A stretch of DNA of 64,000 nucleotides, taken from positions 176,270-240,269 of the forward strand of contig NZ_FORI01000007.1 of assembly GCF_900113965.1 (NCBI RefSeq), given 5' to 3'. The DNA is from Treponema bryantii (GTDB lineage: Bacteria > Spirochaetota > Spirochaetia > Treponematales > Treponemataceae). Below are positions 40,475 through 48,677 of the stretch, piece after piece. The notes below the pieces were generated by a model. It was not told where the DNA came from. It did not search any database and saw only the letters and a list, made by a program, of their open reading frames with translations. Every line of letters starts with the position of its first letter. Within the stretch, counting starts at the first letter, position 1. The translations under genes were made by a program, and so were the position numbers.

Positions 40475-42013
40475 TTAATGTTTTAAAACATCCCCCAGCG
40501 TATAATAATCCCCTTCATCCTTTTTAGGCGGATAAATCATATCGCTGAATCGGACTGCAGCCTGATGAAGCTCTTCGGGAGTTATACTGAAAATTTCATT
40601 TGTAAAATAAAACTTCGGATCCTCTTGAGAAAGCAGAAAAGAAAAAATGATGTATCTTATTGAAAGAAGATCTTTTTCATTAAAATTATAATCGACTATT
40701 TCCTTGAAGCATTTTTTTATGGCTTCTATTGTTTTTTCTGGCTTATCGGTTGAATCAGAAGCTATGACAAAATCCGCAGGATATTTATAAAAAAATCCAC
40801 CACCATAAATTCTGCCAAGTTTTCTAAGCTTTCGAGGAATATAATATTGCAAAAAGAACATCAGGGCATATTCAGAATAATATTCCCGACTTAACAATTG
40901 AGAAGCTCGCAAGATGATACTGCAGGATTTTTTATCTATCTCTGTATAAACATCAGGATGTTTTCTATCTCTGGCTGCTATTTCCCATTTGTGACCTTCA
41001 AAATCCTTCCACAGACTTTCTTCTAAATTATCATTTTTTAAATCATAATCTAGAATATTATGAGGAGCCATTATCTTATACGCAGTCTCCCGCAAGTCCC
41101 GTGCCTGCCATTCATGCAGTTTTTCTAACTTACTCTGATATTCCTGGGGTGTAAACTTTGAAAGATATTCCGAAATGACTTTTGTTATAGATTTTTTGGG
41201 AGGAAGAGGTTCTGGAGTAAAGGTTTCATTATTTACCGACCAGTAATCCGCAAAACTTTCAGAAACCTTACGGTCAGCAACTTTTTGCAAAAATTCTTTA
41301 ATTGTAAGAGCCTTTTGTTTTTGCGGCTTTGGAACTTTAAACTTTTCTTCCAGTTCTGGAATAAACTTATCTACCTGCAAAAGTACATCATCTAAGGCTG
41401 CCGTGCCCTCATAATTAAAAAGACAATTGTCGGGTCTGTAATACTTTTTATGATATTCTCTAATTTTATCATTTGTAAGTTCATGAAGTTTATAATAGAT
41501 TCCCCCAACACAATAGGTTTCTGGTGGTCTACTTCTCATCTCATTATAAACAACACCAACGATGTCTTTTTTTCGACCATCTCCATTTGCATCAAACTCA
41601 ACATGAAAGCATTCCTGCAAAAAGGCTTCTTCTGTAAGGCTTGGAAAAAAAACATAATCTTCTAATATGGGAATTAATTTAAAGACTTCAGCTTCATCAT
41701 TTGAATTAAAAAAATAAGTAGTACTATATTCATCAGTAAAAGCATTACTTGAAGAAAATAAAGCAAAGCGCTGCAATTCCCATATATCAACATCATACTT
41801 CTGAGACCCTTTCAAGACACAATGTTCTAGCACATGGCTGGTTCCCAGATACTGCTCCTCTATAGGAGTCCTGAAAGTAAATGAGAATCCAGATTCCCAA
41901 GTTTCATACTGATGATATGCAATTTCGAGTCCAGTTTTTTTGTGTCTGAGATAAGACCAGGTTTCTTTGTCTTTTTGAAAAGTCTCCAGTAATTCGTAAT
42001 CGTTGTTACACAT
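40475..42013 (-). CDS. M16-family (pitrilysin/insulinase) metallopeptidase-like protein
   Basis: The inverted zinc motif H-x-x-E-H is present as H-V-L-E-H at residues 60-64, and the distal zinc ligand as V-V-Y-N-E-M about 150. F-L-Q-E-C-F-H-V-E-F and Y-Y-R-P-D-N-C-L lie in between, all as in M16C/PreP-type peptidases. At 512 residues it is half the length of PreP, so it may be a one-half enzyme working as a dimer, or shortened. No signal peptide. It follows mcrC by 73 bases. The ribosome binding site is poor (AAAGGAAC 27 bases away), so the start is uncertain. Confidence 0.75.
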   Translation of the reverse strand: MCNNDYELLETFQKDKETWSYLRHKKTGLEIAYHQYETWESGFSFTFRTPIEEQYLGTSHVLEHCVLKGSQKYDVDIWELQRFALFSSSNAFTDEYSTTYFFNSNDEAEVFKLIPILEDYVFFPSLTEEAFLQECFHVEFDANGDGRKKDIVGVVYNEMRSRPPETYCVGGIYYKLHELTNDKIREYHKKYYRPDNCLFNYEGTAALDDVLLQVDKFIPELEEKFKVPKPQKQKALTIKEFLQKVADRKVSESFADYWSVNNETFTPEPLPPKKSITKVISEYLSKFTPQEYQSKLEKLHEWQARDLRETAYKIMAPHNILDYDLKNDNLEESLWKDFEGHKWEIAARDRKHPDVYTEIDKKSCSIILRASQLLSREYYSEYALMFFLQYYIPRKLRKLGRIYGGGFFYKYPADFVIASDSTDKPEKTIEAIKKCFKEIVDYNFNEKDLLSIRYIIFSFLLSQEDPKFYFTNEIFSITPEELHQAAVRFSDMIYPPKKDEGDYYTLGDVLKH

Positions 42014-42086
42014 AATGAAATAATGTTTAATGCTCTAGTTCCTTTTAGAATTAATCTTAATTGAATCATCCACCAGATTTTGTTCA

Positions 42087-43523
42087 TTAGTCATATAATC
42101 CCTCTTTTCCATCAATGAAAGATTTAATACGCCTAATGAACTCATTTTCTTGCTCTTTAATTGAGCCATCATTTCCCGGATCACAAACCGCAAAAACACC
42201 AAATTTTGCTGGTGCATCATCAATAGAGTACATCTGATCCACATTATTAGTATGTTTGTCGTATGAAACTTTTGTTGGATAAATTAATGCTGCACCACAA
42301 AAATTATCTTTATTCTTCAATGAATAATAATAAGAATATGCATGAAGTTGCCTAATATCGTTATTATCTACATCTTCATATTCTTTATCAAATCTCATGG
42401 ACTTAAATTTAGCATCAAAAACAAAAATCCTTCCATTTTTTTTGTTAATTAAAACCAAATCCGGCCTATTATTCTTGTGATAAAAAGTCCCATCATAAAA
42501 TGATATAACCGTTTGAGCATTAACGTTCCAATCCTGAAGATTTAATCTCAGCAAATTATACAGATACATTTCCCAAAGGAATGAAGCATCAATGAGATAA
42601 CCGCTAACCCCATTAATTTTAGTATTTTTACCAGAATTTAAATCATCGTTATTTAGTAATACTTGAGCATATTGAAGTGGACGCTTAAAATCGGAATATA
42701 AACTATTCAATAATACTTTCTCTTTGAGAATATTTTTTATTACTCCTTTAGAACATTTTTTGTGAGAATAATTGTCCTTTAAATATATTTTCAAGCGTGA
42801 AACCTCTGGTAATTCTGAGCTTTTACTTATTTCACACTTTTTAGTTGCTTCATAAAGGACATCAATTATGTTTTGAATATCTTTCATTGTTTGATATTTA
42901 TAAGTAATTTTTTTATCAAACATTAAAATATCATTATTAACATAGTCTTCGATATCTATTTCGCCCTTAATATCATATCCACGATCTTTCTCAGTAATAT
43001 ACCTTTTAGGAAATGACTTGCTAGCAACCTTCCTTAAAGACATTAAAAACAAGTACTGTATTAACAATGAATATATACTTTCGTTTTCTGAAGTAGATCC
43101 TTTTACACTAGTGTCTGCGTATATACCACAACAGTAATTGAGTATTCTTTTAAAGAATAGTTCACTCACACCTGTAGTAATTTCAATACTCGGTATCTTT
43201 TCCCCAAAATATACCATTCCACAATATAACCCGGTTGAAATAGTATATTTGTCATTTTTTTGTTCTATTCTAAATATCAATTTTTCACGATCAGAACTAG
43301 AATCATTTTTTAAAGCACCATAATTATCTAACTTAATAAGTTCAAATTGATTACTAGTATCTAAAGAAGCAAAATACATCTTTTTATCTAAAAGCTTTTT
43401 GCAAGCTTCATCAATTTTACTGTCATTTTTTTTGCTTTCTTTTATAAGTATTTTTCGAGAAAAATCAAAATCGTAGAATTGAGTATAAATTGTAGTTTTT
43501 AAGCTTAATGTTTCCTTTGCCAT
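42087..43523 (-). CDS. mcrC: McrC-like nuclease subunit
   Basis: 478 residues. The N-terminal part is beta-rich. The C-terminal half contains the McrC/LlaJI-type PD-(D/E)xK nuclease: N-R-P-D-L-V-L-I-N about 350, then V-F-D-A-K-F-K about 365 (the D-x-K core). In the middle, S-F-P-K-R-Y-I-T-E-K-D-R-G-Y-D-I-K-G-E-I-D matches the usual McrC segment that starts R-G-x-I-x-G. It cuts DNA when driven by the McrB GTPase. It starts 8 bases after mcrB, in one operon with the EVE protein. Confidence 0.85.
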   Translation of the reverse strand: MAKETLSLKTTIYTQFYDFDFSRKILIKESKKNDSKIDEACKKLLDKKMYFASLDTSNQFELIKLDNYGALKNDSSSDREKLIFRIEQKNDKYTISTGLYCGMVYFGEKIPSIEITTGVSELFFKRILNYCCGIYADTSVKGSTSENESIYSLLIQYLFLMSLRKVASKSFPKRYITEKDRGYDIKGEIDIEDYVNNDILMFDKKITYKYQTMKDIQNIIDVLYEATKKCEISKSSELPEVSRLKIYLKDNYSHKKCSKGVIKNILKEKVLLNSLYSDFKRPLQYAQVLLNNDDLNSGKNTKINGVSGYLIDASFLWEMYLYNLLRLNLQDWNVNAQTVISFYDGTFYHKNNRPDLVLINKKNGRIFVFDAKFKSMRFDKEYEDVDNNDIRQLHAYSYYYSLKNKDNFCGAALIYPTKVSYDKHTNNVDQMYSIDDAPAKFGVFAVCDPGNDGSIKEQENEFIRRIKSFIDGKEGLYD

Positions 43524-43531
43524 AAGTTTCT

Positions 43532-45304
43532 CTATTTAATTCCGAAAGCTTCTCTTGCTTCCGTTAATTTGTTTTCAACTTCTGTTTCATCTACAATTTG
43601 TCTAATATATTCTTTGATTGTTCCAGCTATATAGTTTTCAAATACAGATTTTTTCTTATCCGCCGTTATTTTTTTACTTCTCGAGGAAATTTGTTCGCTG
43701 ACTTTTAAGAAGAATGAATGTCCAATTTCGAAATTTCTACCAAGCTTTAATTCTCTATCACAAATAAAATCATTAAGTGATTTGCATGACTCAACATATT
43801 CATTGACATTACATTGATCTTCAACTTTATTAATTAATACATCGTTGATTACATCGTAATTACAGTATTTTGTAATCCATTTAAATCTTCTTCTTAATGC
43901 CAAATCAAATGCATCAATGCTTCTGTCAACATCGTTCATAATTCCAATGAAATGAATATTAAAAGGTATTCCAAAAACAACTTCGTCATCTACCCTTTTA
44001 TAAATTAAATTAACATCATCTCTGGCTTTCACTACAGATGATAAAGCTGTAGAAATTAAATTGTTATTTACGTTTTTATAACCATCTTTAGGGTTTGAGA
44101 AGTCATAATCTCTATAATCTTTTTCTAATAAAGTAAACGTCTCTCCGAAGATATTAGAAAGATTCCCTCTGTTAATTTCATCAACAACAAAATAATAATG
44201 TGGCCAATCTTTAATATTTGTTGGTCTTCCATTGTCATCATTTTTACATTTGTTATTTAAAAAGAAAGCTTCATTTTCTTTTCTAACTTTTATACAGAAA
44301 TCTTTTAAAGAGCCGTTAACAACATCTAATTTTAAGTTCCCATTATTATCAATTCCTAAAGGCTTGATTCCTTCAATGAAGTCCTGGTATGAAAAAGATG
44401 GATGAAATTGAATATATTTCTTCTCTTTATATTTATTGGAGTCAATCTTTTGAAGTTTTTCTATTCCTTTTGAAACTCCGAACGTTTTACCAGTCCCTGG
44501 AGCGCCGTTAAATATTACATTTATATTATTAAAATCTGACAATTCATTCGTATTGTAGCTAGAATCACTTAAGAATCGTAAGAAACAATAAAGCTTAATA
44601 TATTTTTCTTTTGAATCTGATTCTTTAATGTCTGCATATTCCTTTGCAGCTGAATATACTGTCTTATTCTTCTCAAGAAATGTTTCACAATCACTTGTAT
44701 CAACTTCCAAGATAGAAGAAAGAACCGAAGTTGCATCAGTATCTTTATCACCAAAGAACCACATAAATGCATGCTTATAAGGAGAATTATCCATGACAGA
44801 ACATAAAATAGAAATTTTTCTAAGAATGGCCTTAGACCTAAATTTTATATAATTTTCTTCTTTTTCAATTTTATATATATCATCCAATTGCTTAGCAGAA
44901 GCAATATCTTTTAGTAAACATTTTATCTTTGTATCATAATAGTTTTCTAATTCAGATATGTTCTCAATTTCTTTATTATGGCTTTCTTTGTCTTCGTCAT
45001 AAATATTGGTATATTTGTTTTTTCTTTTTTTATCGTCGCCGGTGTACTGATAAATCATCACCTGATCATAGTTACCAATTCTGGAATGTCCAAAGTTTTG
45101 TTCCTTGGTATCCAAAAAATCAGGCAAATATCCATTATCATTTTTCAACCATCTATCTAATTGCAATCCATCTGGTGAAACTATTTCATCATAATAAGTT
45201 TTCCAATTTTTAACGGAAGCATCCCATTCTCCTTCGTCAAAATATCCAGCCTCACTATTTGCATTAAATTTATCAAACATTGATTTAAATTCATCTTTAT
45301 TCAT
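43532..45304 (-). CDS. mcrB: McrB-like AAA+ GTPase
   Basis: 590 residues. The N-terminal 250 lack a recognisable base-reading domain. The motor follows: Walker A N-G-A-P-G-T-G-K-T about 267, Walker B F-V-V-D-E-I-N-R-G-N about 360 (the McrB-type D-E-I-N-R), and I-G-I-M-N-D-V-D-R-S-I-D ... L-A-L-R-R-R-F about 460, the McrB signature. It hydrolyses GTP to translocate and activate McrC on modified DNA. A separate EVE-domain gene upstream probably supplies modified-base recognition. Confidence 0.88.
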   Translation of the reverse strand: MNKDEFKSMFDKFNANSEAGYFDEGEWDASVKNWKTYYDEIVSPDGLQLDRWLKNDNGYLPDFLDTKEQNFGHSRIGNYDQVMIYQYTGDDKKRKNKYTNIYDEDKESHNKEIENISELENYYDTKIKCLLKDIASAKQLDDIYKIEKEENYIKFRSKAILRKISILCSVMDNSPYKHAFMWFFGDKDTDATSVLSSILEVDTSDCETFLEKNKTVYSAAKEYADIKESDSKEKYIKLYCFLRFLSDSSYNTNELSDFNNINVIFNGAPGTGKTFGVSKGIEKLQKIDSNKYKEKKYIQFHPSFSYQDFIEGIKPLGIDNNGNLKLDVVNGSLKDFCIKVRKENEAFFLNNKCKNDDNGRPTNIKDWPHYYFVVDEINRGNLSNIFGETFTLLEKDYRDYDFSNPKDGYKNVNNNLISTALSSVVKARDDVNLIYKRVDDEVVFGIPFNIHFIGIMNDVDRSIDAFDLALRRRFKWITKYCNYDVINDVLINKVEDQCNVNEYVESCKSLNDFICDRELKLGRNFEIGHSFFLKVSEQISSRSKKITADKKKSVFENYIAGTIKEYIRQIVDETEVENKLTEAREAFGIK

Positions 45305-45352
45305 ATTTGCCTCGTAAGCGTTGTTTTAAGTTTCTGATTTCCAAGATTATAA

Positions 45353-45991
45353 TTATCTAACGTTGTTAATTATTCCATCAATAATAATCTTTGCACATTC
45401 CTGATTAAAATAGAATAGATATCCTTCATTTCCAGTTCCATTTCTATTGAATGGAGCAACCTTTTCAGGCTGTGCAGATAATAATTGTTCTTTAAGCTCG
45501 ACAGGCTGAACTGAATTCGCTAAATGTGCATACAAAGTGTGCAACAATCTTCCATGCTCAGGTTTATCTAAATCGTACGGCTTATCCGCATCACGAGCTT
45601 CACTCTGAGCTTCGCTTATTGCTGCCACATGTTGATTAGTTTCATGAAAAATAATATCGCCCGTTTTTACATCTCCGATACTTTCCCAAAAACGAATAGT
45701 ACGATTATCTGGAGAATGAGGGCAAAAAAGACAATTATTTTGCACCTCTTTATTAAAAGATTTCGATTGAAAAACATAGAAAAAATTTGGTCTCTCTGTA
45801 CAGGCAGTTTTATAGGTATTGTCTGTTGTCTTTATTATCAATTTTACTGAAACTAATTCAGAAATTGCATTGTGAATTTCCTCTTTATTATTTGTATTTC
45901 TGTTTGAAAATAATTTAGTAATCTGATCTAAAGTAAGTTCTTCTCCATAAGCCTTAAGAAGAATTCTAATTTTGTCTGTCATGTTTGTCAT
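45353..45991 (-). CDS. HTH plus EVE/PUA-like domain protein, likely modified-DNA reader
   Basis: Residues 1-65 resemble a winged HTH (K-I-R-I-L-L-K-A-Y-G-E-E-L-T-L-D-Q-I-T-K-L-F). From about 80 the sequence F-W-E-S-I-G-D-V-K-T-G-D-I-I-F-H-E-T-N-Q-H-V-A-A-I-S-E-A follows the EVE/PUA pattern, a fold that binds modified cytosine in McrB-type proteins. GAGTACAAAAAA precedes the ATG. It is the first gene of the mcrB-mcrC operon, so I infer it acts as the sensor subunit, a split form of the usual N-terminal McrB reader. Confidence 0.65.
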   Translation of the reverse strand: MTNMTDKIRILLKAYGEELTLDQITKLFSNRNTNNKEEIHNAISELVSVKLIIKTTDNTYKTACTERPNFFYVFQSKSFNKEVQNNCLFCPHSPDNRTIRFWESIGDVKTGDIIFHETNQHVAAISEAQSEARDADKPYDLDKPEHGRLLHTLYAHLANSVQPVELKEQLLSAQPEKVAPFNRNGTGNEGYLFYFNQECAKIIIDGIINNVR

Positions 45992-46227
45992 TTTTTTGTA
46001 CTCCTAATAACATAAGATTATAACACACTTTATTTATTTAATCGTCATTTTTATGCCTATCAAAGGCGCCTTCCCTAAAAATGTCAAAAAGCTTATAAGA
46101 ACAAATTCCTTATATATAGAATATACTTTTTTTAGACCAAATCTTCAAAAATTCGGGAAAAAACTTGGAAAAAAAGCTAAGAATCGTATTTTCGCCAAAA
46201 ACCATCCTACTTTTTACGTTTAGTCTC
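45992..46227. other. Intergenic region between divergent mcr and fliM-like genes
   Basis: AT-rich DNA that should hold both divergent promoters. No clear -35/-10 pair stands out for the leftward operon. TTATATATAGAATATAC near 46112 is a possible -10 region for the rightward gene. Nothing else is seen. Confidence 0.4.
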
Positions 46228-46267
46228 ATCCCCCTTATATTATTGGACTGAATATTATAAGGGGGAT
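46228..46267 (+). promoter_or_regulatory. Hairpin masking the ribosome binding site of the FliM-like gene
   Basis: ATCCCCCTTATA (46228-46239) and TATAAGGGGGAT (46256-46267) form a perfect 12-bp stem. The right arm is the ribosome binding site (AAGGGGG) 6 bases before the ATG. As RNA this stem would block translation. As DNA it is a strong dyad at the likely transcription start. Confidence 0.65.
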
Positions 46268-46272
46268 AAATT

Positions 46273-47433
46273 ATGAGTGAATCACCACTTAGTCAGGATG
46301 AAATAGAACAGCTTCTTGCCGCAATTGCTGCTGGAGATGAAGAAGCAGAAGCGCTTAAACCAAAAACACCGTTATCATCATCCGCCAGAAAAATAAAACC
46401 TTTTGATTTTAAGAGGCCAGATAAATTTTTAAAATCTCGTTTAAGAGAGCTCACAATTGTCTTTGATGATTTTATCAGGAAATTCCAACAGTTCTTAAAA
46501 TCTGAATATGATATTACTGCACAGATTCACCTTGCTGGATGTGACCAATTTCCTTTTGAAGAATTTTTCAGGGCCTTACCACCGCCTTCTCCGCTCTGTA
46601 CCTTTGACTGGATGGAAGGTTCCGGAGCTTTTCAAATAGCAGCAGATGTTTTTCAAGGTATACTAGGTAAAGCACCAGACAAACCACAAAAGCTTAATGG
46701 ACTTGAAGCGAGACTTTTTATGGGATACCTTTTCAAACCATTTGGGAAAATCCTTCAAACTTATTTTTCAAAAAAAGCAGGAAAAGGTATTCCAGATTTT
46801 TCAAATCAGAAATTCATTAGTGATTTTTTTATTCGTGATATTCCAATCTCGTATGATATGGGTGTAGTTGCCACTTTTTATATTAAGATAGGCCAGACTG
46901 AAGGTAATATAAATCTGTTCTTAAATCCAGATTGCATAAATTCTCTAAATGGAACTTCGTTCTTTAATATAACAAATGATGCTTCCTTTATTCCTCTCGC
47001 GACCCCTACTCCGAACACCATTGTAGAAATGGGCCGCTTTCATCTTGATGATGGAGAGAGCCTAAAAGAAAACTTGATTTACGAAACAAATAAGTTTAGT
47101 GGTGAGCCTCTCGACATCTACAAAGACGGAAAATATGCAGGCGAAGCAGAAGCTACAGTTATTGACGGTGATAACAAGGCTGCACGAGTTTTATCAAATA
47201 TGTCCGACCTCGAAGAAAAAAAATTTGATGATTTCTTAAATACCAGGGTTATTTTCGGATGCAGCAAAACTAGTGATAACTTCGAGTTTGGAAAAGGTTG
47301 TATTTTTGAATTAAATGAAAATATCTTAGAGCCTGTAACAATTATCAAAAACAACAAAGTTATTGCTTATGGCGAAATTGTAATTCCCGATGAGAATTTC
47401 TGTGTCAAAGTAACAAAAGTTGTAGATAAATAA
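46273..47433 (+). CDS. FliM-like flagellar switch protein paralogue
   Basis: 386 residues. The N-terminus carries the FliM CheY-binding pattern L-S-Q-D-E-I-E-Q-L-L-A-A-I at 6-18, followed by K-I-K-P-F-D-F-K-R-P-D-K-F and a divergent FliM middle domain. Two SpoA/FliN-like domains end the protein. The second reads V-I-F-G-C-S ... G-C-I-F-E-L ... V-T-I-I-K-N-N-K-V-I-A-Y-G-E-I-V-I. The gene stands alone in a conjugative element, away from flagellar operons. It may alter the host switch complex or motility during transfer. A hairpin covers its ribosome binding site. Confidence 0.78.
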   Translation: MSESPLSQDEIEQLLAAIAAGDEEAEALKPKTPLSSSARKIKPFDFKRPDKFLKSRLRELTIVFDDFIRKFQQFLKSEYDITAQIHLAGCDQFPFEEFFRALPPPSPLCTFDWMEGSGAFQIAADVFQGILGKAPDKPQKLNGLEARLFMGYLFKPFGKILQTYFSKKAGKGIPDFSNQKFISDFFIRDIPISYDMGVVATFYIKIGQTEGNINLFLNPDCINSLNGTSFFNITNDASFIPLATPTPNTIVEMGRFHLDDGESLKENLIYETNKFSGEPLDIYKDGKYAGEAEATVIDGDNKAARVLSNMSDLEEKKFDDFLNTRVIFGCSKTSDNFEFGKGCIFELNENILEPVTIIKNNKVIAYGEIVIPDENFCVKVTKVVDK

Positions 47434-47449
47434 CGCTTTAATTCTCAAC

Positions 47450-47472
47450 CCATTCCCTTGCCTTGGGAATGG
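47450..47472 (+). terminator. Hairpin after the FliM-like gene
   Basis: CCATTCCC and GGGAATGG form an 8-bp stem around 7 bases, 17 bases after the stop. There is no T run (AAAAG follows), so termination is uncertain. It also separates the convergent 81-aa gene. Confidence 0.4.
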
Positions 47473-47484
47473 AAAAGCACAATA

Positions 47485-47730
47485 TTATATCTCGTAATAG
47501 TATTGGTTTTGTAGGTTCTTAGTTAGAGGAACATGGAGTTCATTCTTCATTGCAGTAAGGACCTTGTACAAAACCTTTTCGCTAACACCGCAGGAAAAGG
47601 CGTTAGCAGGGTCATGAAGATTTTTAAGCTTCAAATAAACTGAAAGCTCTTTTACAGTATATTTGTAGCCTAGCTTAAAAAGATCATCTATAGCTTTGAT
47701 TCGTTTGTATTCATCGACTCCGCAGGACAT
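47485..47730 (-). CDS. Small winged-HTH-like protein, 81 aa
   Basis: The ATG at 47730 follows GAGG at normal distance; the four-codon longer start lies inside that site. The pattern Y-K-R-I-K-A-I-D-D-L-F-K-L-G-Y-K-Y-T-V-K-E-L-S-V-Y-L echoes the HTH at the start of the WYL regulator in this window. It probably binds DNA. It is transcribed towards the FliM-like gene and divergently from the sigma factor, so it could control either. Confidence 0.55.
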   Translation of the reverse strand: MSCGVDEYKRIKAIDDLFKLGYKYTVKELSVYLKLKNLHDPANAFSCGVSEKVLYKVLTAMKNELHVPLTKNLQNQYYYEI

Positions 47731-47840
47731 TTTTTTCCTCATTTAAAATTTATAAAAATTATAAATAATTTTGGGCATTTTCTCAAGTTGTGAGAAAGTA
47801 CGCTATATACTGATATTCGAAGAGATAAAGAAGGAGGAAT

Positions 47841-48662
47841 ATGGTAAGAGATTTTTTTAAGAGTGAGGGAGTATCACTTTATGGCGCTTCACTTGCACCA
47901 CTTTCTAAAACAGAAGAGATGAAGCTGGCAAAGCTCGCTGCAAACGGTGACATGCAGGCACGCGAAACCTTAATCCGCGCAAATATCCGTTATGCGCTTA
48001 GTTACGCAAAAACCTTTTATGGTCACGGCCTTTCAAATGAAGAGGTAGATGAAGAGGCTGTTATTGGGCTGATAAAAGCTATAGACCATTTTGATTATAC
48101 AAAGGGTAATAAGGTTATCACACTTGCTAAAATGTACATCATGAACGAGATTGTCTCGTCCTGTAACAAAAGCGGTTATATCCAGCGCCAGAGTGATGAA
48201 CGCCTTAGAATGATTTTGAAAATCAACAAGGCCTTGAAAAAAATCAATACAGACTGCAGCCAGGACCAGCTTATCTATAAGCTTTCTGTGAAAACAGGTT
48301 TTAATCAAAAGCTTATTTCTGAGCTTCTCGAAGAGACCCTTCCTTGCGTGAGCCTTGATGAATCAACAGGCAGCGAGATGGGAGAAACAAAACTTTCTAT
48401 CATTCAAGACACCTCTTCATACACCCCGGAAGACTCTGCCTTTTACCATATTCAGAAAGAAGCACTTTATAAAAACTTAGGCAAGTTGGAGCCGTTAGAA
48501 AAACAAATCATCTGTATGCTTTACGGTCTCAAACCTTACAAGCAACCCTATTCCCTTGCCGAAATTGGCAAAGCCCTGGGAGAGTCAAAACAGTATATTC
48601 ACTACATAAAGCAGCGTGCCCTCGAAAAGCTTAAAATGCACATGGAAGGGATGGCTGCGTAG
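47841..48662 (+). CDS. Sigma-70 family RNA polymerase sigma factor
   Basis: 273 residues with a full set of regions. Region 2: A-R-E-T-L-I-R-A-N-I-R-Y-A-L-S-Y-A-K-T-F, then N-E-E-V-D-E-E-A-V-I-G-L-I-K-A-I-D-H-F-D and E-I-V-S-S-C-N-K-S-G-Y-I-Q-R. Region 3: helical I-N-K-A-L-K-K-I. Region 4: L-E-P-L-E-K-Q-I-I-C-M-L-Y-G-L and Y-S-L-A-E-I-G-K-A-L-G-E-S-K-Q-Y-I-H-Y-I-K-Q-R-A-L-E-K-L. It lacks region 1.1, as group 2/3 factors do. AAGGAGG is perfect. An element-borne sigma factor would let the element run its own promoters. Confidence 0.9.
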   Translation: MVRDFFKSEGVSLYGASLAPLSKTEEMKLAKLAANGDMQARETLIRANIRYALSYAKTFYGHGLSNEEVDEEAVIGLIKAIDHFDYTKGNKVITLAKMYIMNEIVSSCNKSGYIQRQSDERLRMILKINKALKKINTDCSQDQLIYKLSVKTGFNQKLISELLEETLPCVSLDESTGSEMGETKLSIIQDTSSYTPEDSAFYHIQKEALYKNLGKLEPLEKQIICMLYGLKPYKQPYSLAEIGKALGESKQYIHYIKQRALEKLKMHMEGMAA

Positions 48663-48677
48663 AAACCTTCTGTGCAC

